This document shows positions 6,614 to 7,433 of a stretch of 7,433 bases of DNA, piece after piece. The stretch is from an uncultured Fretibacterium sp. (GTDB lineage Bacteria; Synergistota; Synergistia; Synergistales; Aminobacteriaceae), in assembly GCF_938040765.1 (NCBI RefSeq), contig NZ_CALIAA010000031.1, positions 1 to 7,433 of the forward strand, read 5' to 3'. Position numbers and translations under genes: made by a program. The notes under the pieces are model-generated. The model was not told the DNA's origin and searched no databases. It saw only the letters and a program-made list of their open reading frames with translations. Numbering within the stretch: position 1 is the first letter of the stretch; every line of letters starts with the position of its first letter.

Positions 6614-6660
6614 CCGGGACAGGCGCCCCCTGCACAGGATAGGAGAGCGGATTCGCCATA

Positions 6661-6893
6661 ACGTGCTCCGTGTCCGAGAGGGATGGAAACCTCCGAAGAA
6701 CATCCCGAACTGATGCCGGTTCCTCCACCCTTGAAACCTTCCTTAGTGGGATGGAAACTCGATAAGCATGGACTTGTACTTGCTGGAGATGGGGTCCTTG
6801 AAACCTTCCTAGTGGGATGGAAACCGTATCCCGCCCCCTGGACGCGGCGATGCTGGAGGCGCCTTGAACCCTTCCTTGGAGGGGGTCTGGAAC
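6661..6893 (+). CRISPR. Orphan or relic CRISPR mini-array (four repeats, three spacers)
   Basis: Two near-identical repeats lie at 6729-6758 (30 nt) and 6796-6824 (29 nt). They start CCTTGAAACCTTCCT and end AGTGGGATGGAAAC, and differ by a single T insertion in the middle. A decayed copy follows at 6862-6893 (CCTTGAACCCTTCCTT..., ending TCTGGAAC). A half-decayed copy precedes at 6661-6690 with GGGATGGAAAC intact (about 19 of 30 matches overall). The period is 68, 67 and 66 nt. The spacers are 6691-6728 (38 nt), 6759-6795 (37 nt) and 6825-6861 (37 nt), and they are unrelated to each other. A repeat ending GGATGGAAAC resembles repeats of type I-B or type III systems, whose 3' end gives the crRNA 5' handle, so transcription in the + direction is likely. 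No cas gene and no AT-rich leader are present, because manA ends only 47 nt upstream. Decay at both ends suggests an inactive remnant. Confidence 0.7.
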
Positions 6894-7112
6894 AGCAATT
6901 TGTGGAGGAGACCATTGTCTATAACGACAGCTGGGCGGAAAAACGCGGTACGGTTTCACCACCCAAAAGCGAGAAGCGGACATATTTTGTGTGCCGTAGT
7001 GATGGAACGGCTGCCGAATCTCGGCCGGTGAGCATTGAATCGTTCAGCCGAGGGGCGAGTGCCGTCACCCGGAAGCATATAAATTCAGAGGATTGCTGAG
7101 GGGAAAAATGCC
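6894..7112. other. Intergenic stretch without a recognisable gene
   Basis: Open frames here are short, run over the CRISPR block or the tRNA terminator, lack Shine-Dalgarno sequences and encode nothing I recognise. Composition is less GC-rich than the neighbouring genes. A small perfect hairpin, GCCGA-atc-TCGGC, lies at 7013-7025. A partial likeness to the CRISPR repeat end (tagtgatggaac, 6997-7008) is out of phase with the array and probably accidental. Confidence 0.5.
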
Positions 7113-7155
7113 GAAAAAAGCGCTGGAAACACGGCTCGCTTGTGGCGGAGCGCTT
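7113..7155 (-). terminator. Probable intrinsic terminator of the tRNA-Arg gene
   Basis: On the minus strand, AAGCGCT (7155-7149) and AGCGCTT (7124-7118) form a 7-bp stem around a 24-nt loop. The 3' arm runs directly into a T-tract (AGCGCTTTTTTC on the minus strand). It lies about 38 nt downstream of the tRNA CCA end, in the right orientation. The loop is longer than usual, but the U-tract makes this the best terminator candidate in the window. Confidence 0.55.
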
Positions 7156-7157
7156 CA

Positions 7158-7180
7158 AGGGATGAAACCTGTCAATCCCT
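7158..7180 (-). other. Small inverted repeat just 3' of the tRNA
   Basis: AGGGAT (7158-7163) and ATCCCT (7175-7180) form a 6-bp inverted repeat with an 11-nt loop, 13 nt downstream of the tRNA CCA end. It may form a hairpin in the trailer of the tRNA precursor that affects 3' processing. It has no T-tract of its own. Confidence 0.3.
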
Positions 7181-7192
7181 GCAATGTCTGTA

Positions 7193-7268
7193 TGGCGAGC
7201 TTGGGCAGACTCGAACTGCCGACCTACGGCTTAGGAGGCCGTCGCTCTATCCACTGAGCTACAAGCCC
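7193..7268 (-). tRNA. tRNA-Arg, anticodon CCU
   Basis: The gene folds into a complete 73-nt cloverleaf plus an encoded CCA (7195-7193). Its parts are acceptor GGGCTTG/CAAGCTC (one G-T pair), D arm GCTC-agtggata-GAGC, anticodon arm ACGGC-ctcctaa-GCCGT, variable loop AGGTC, T arm GGCAG-ttcgagt-CTGCC and discriminator G73. The anticodon CCT is at 7235-7233, reading AGG codons, a rare arginine codon in many GC-rich genomes. All arms pair fully and the invariant TTCGA is present, so the gene looks functional. It has its own promoter upstream and a terminator candidate downstream, and appears monocistronic. Confidence 0.96.
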
Positions 7269-7284
7269 GCAAAAAGACTAAGTG

Positions 7285-7312
7285 ACTATAGCACAAAAAA
7301 ACCAACTGTCAA
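7285..7312 (-). promoter_or_regulatory. Sigma-70 promoter of the tRNA-Arg gene
   Basis: On the minus strand, TTGACA (7312-7307) matches the -35 consensus perfectly. TATAGT (7290-7285) matches the -10 consensus at five of six positions, with a 16-nt spacer. TGC directly before the -10 gives an extended -10 element. Transcription should start near 7278, about 10 nt before the mature tRNA 5' end at 7268. Its strength fits a stable RNA gene. Confidence 0.85.
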
Positions 7313-7327
7313 TTTGGGTTTCACCGT

Positions 7328-7433
7328 TGTCGCCGGACAGTGATAATGTCATCCCTTAGCGGGACCGAGAGAATGTCACCCCCCCTCAGGACAGGAGCCT
7401 CTTGGATAATGGAGGCATGAGGAATTCAGGTGA
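7328..7433. mobile_element. Possible terminal region of an insertion sequence continuing past the window
   Basis: Two imperfect direct repeats, 7340-7355 (core ataatgtcat) and 7367-7382 (core agaatgtcac), match at 13 of 16 positions with a 27-nt period. Repeated TGTCA-type motifs near one end are typical of some DDE insertion sequences, for example the IS21 family, whose ends carry several transposase-binding repeats. A TGTCGCC at 7328 could be the terminus, just upstream of the tRNA -35 box. No transposase is visible. An ATG at 7417 is preceded by GGAGG only 1 nt away, too close for a normal start. This is a tentative call from a partial view. Confidence 0.3.

Noticed and set aside
6614..6660. 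Leader or manA terminator between manA and the repeat block
   Set aside because: The 47-nt segment is GC-rich with only a weak GGG/CCC pairing and no T-tract, so neither a leader nor a terminator can be supported.
6997..7008. Possible fifth degenerate CRISPR repeat (tagtgatggaac)
   Set aside because: It covers only the last part of the repeat, and its position does not fit the 66-68 nt period.
6683..7099. Plus-strand open frame of 138 codons across the CRISPR block
   Set aside because: It starts inside a repeat, its repeated GWK segments are only translated repeats, and it has no Shine-Dalgarno or domain.
6919..7158. Minus-strand open frame of 79 codons near the tRNA
   Set aside because: It would start inside the tRNA trailer and terminator, has no ribosome binding site, and its sequence matches nothing I recognise.
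7417..7433. Possible gene start at the right edge (MRNSG...)
   Set aside because: GGAGG is only 1 nt from the ATG and only five codons are visible, too little to support a gene.

Overview
The window is a GC-rich, tightly packed bacterial chromosome segment. It carries six protein genes, one tRNA and a small CRISPR-like repeat block. Base composition, the pairing of prmA and mtaB with Hsp70 and J-domain genes, and a Bacillus-type manA suggest an anaerobic Gram-negative or Firmicutes-like lineage, with Synergistota as my best guess. That placement is inference only; no marker gene in the window decides it.

Left part (1-5412). A short secreted protein of unknown function (81-473, + strand) converges on a four-gene minus-strand operon. 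In transcription order the operon is a ribosomal protein L11 methyltransferase-like gene (prmA, ending at 4405), a tRNA methylthiotransferase of the MtaB type (3092-4408), a short divergent Hsp70 (1536-3104) and a J-domain protein with a HEAT-like C-terminal part (484-1527). The junctions overlap by 4 nt, overlap by 4 or 13 nt, and are separated by at most 8 nt, so co-transcription and translational coupling are very likely. The content echoes the dnaK-dnaJ-prmA-rsmE-mtaB block of Bacillus. Here the order is changed, rsmE is absent, and the chaperones are non-canonical. The Hsp70 keeps its ATPase motifs and interdomain linker but has a reduced substrate-binding part. The J protein lacks the Gly/Phe and zinc-finger regions of DnaJ. 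The two look like a dedicated pair with a specialised client.

Middle part (5401-6613). A divergent intergenic region holds an AT-rich promoter-like block for the operon, two stem-loops and a possible upstream ORF. It precedes manA (5594-6613, + strand), a complete short-type mannose-6-phosphate isomerase with an excellent Shine-Dalgarno sequence.

Right part (6614-7433). No convincing protein gene is visible. At 6661-6893 there are four repeats at 66-68 nt spacing, two nearly identical and two decayed, separated by 37-38 nt unrelated spacers: a relic or orphan CRISPR mini-array with no cas genes in the window. After about 220 nt without recognisable content comes a tRNA-Arg (anticodon CCU, encoded CCA) on the minus strand, with its own consensus promoter and probable intrinsic terminator. 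The last 100 nt hold imperfect direct repeats that resemble the multiple end repeats of an insertion sequence continuing past the window edge.
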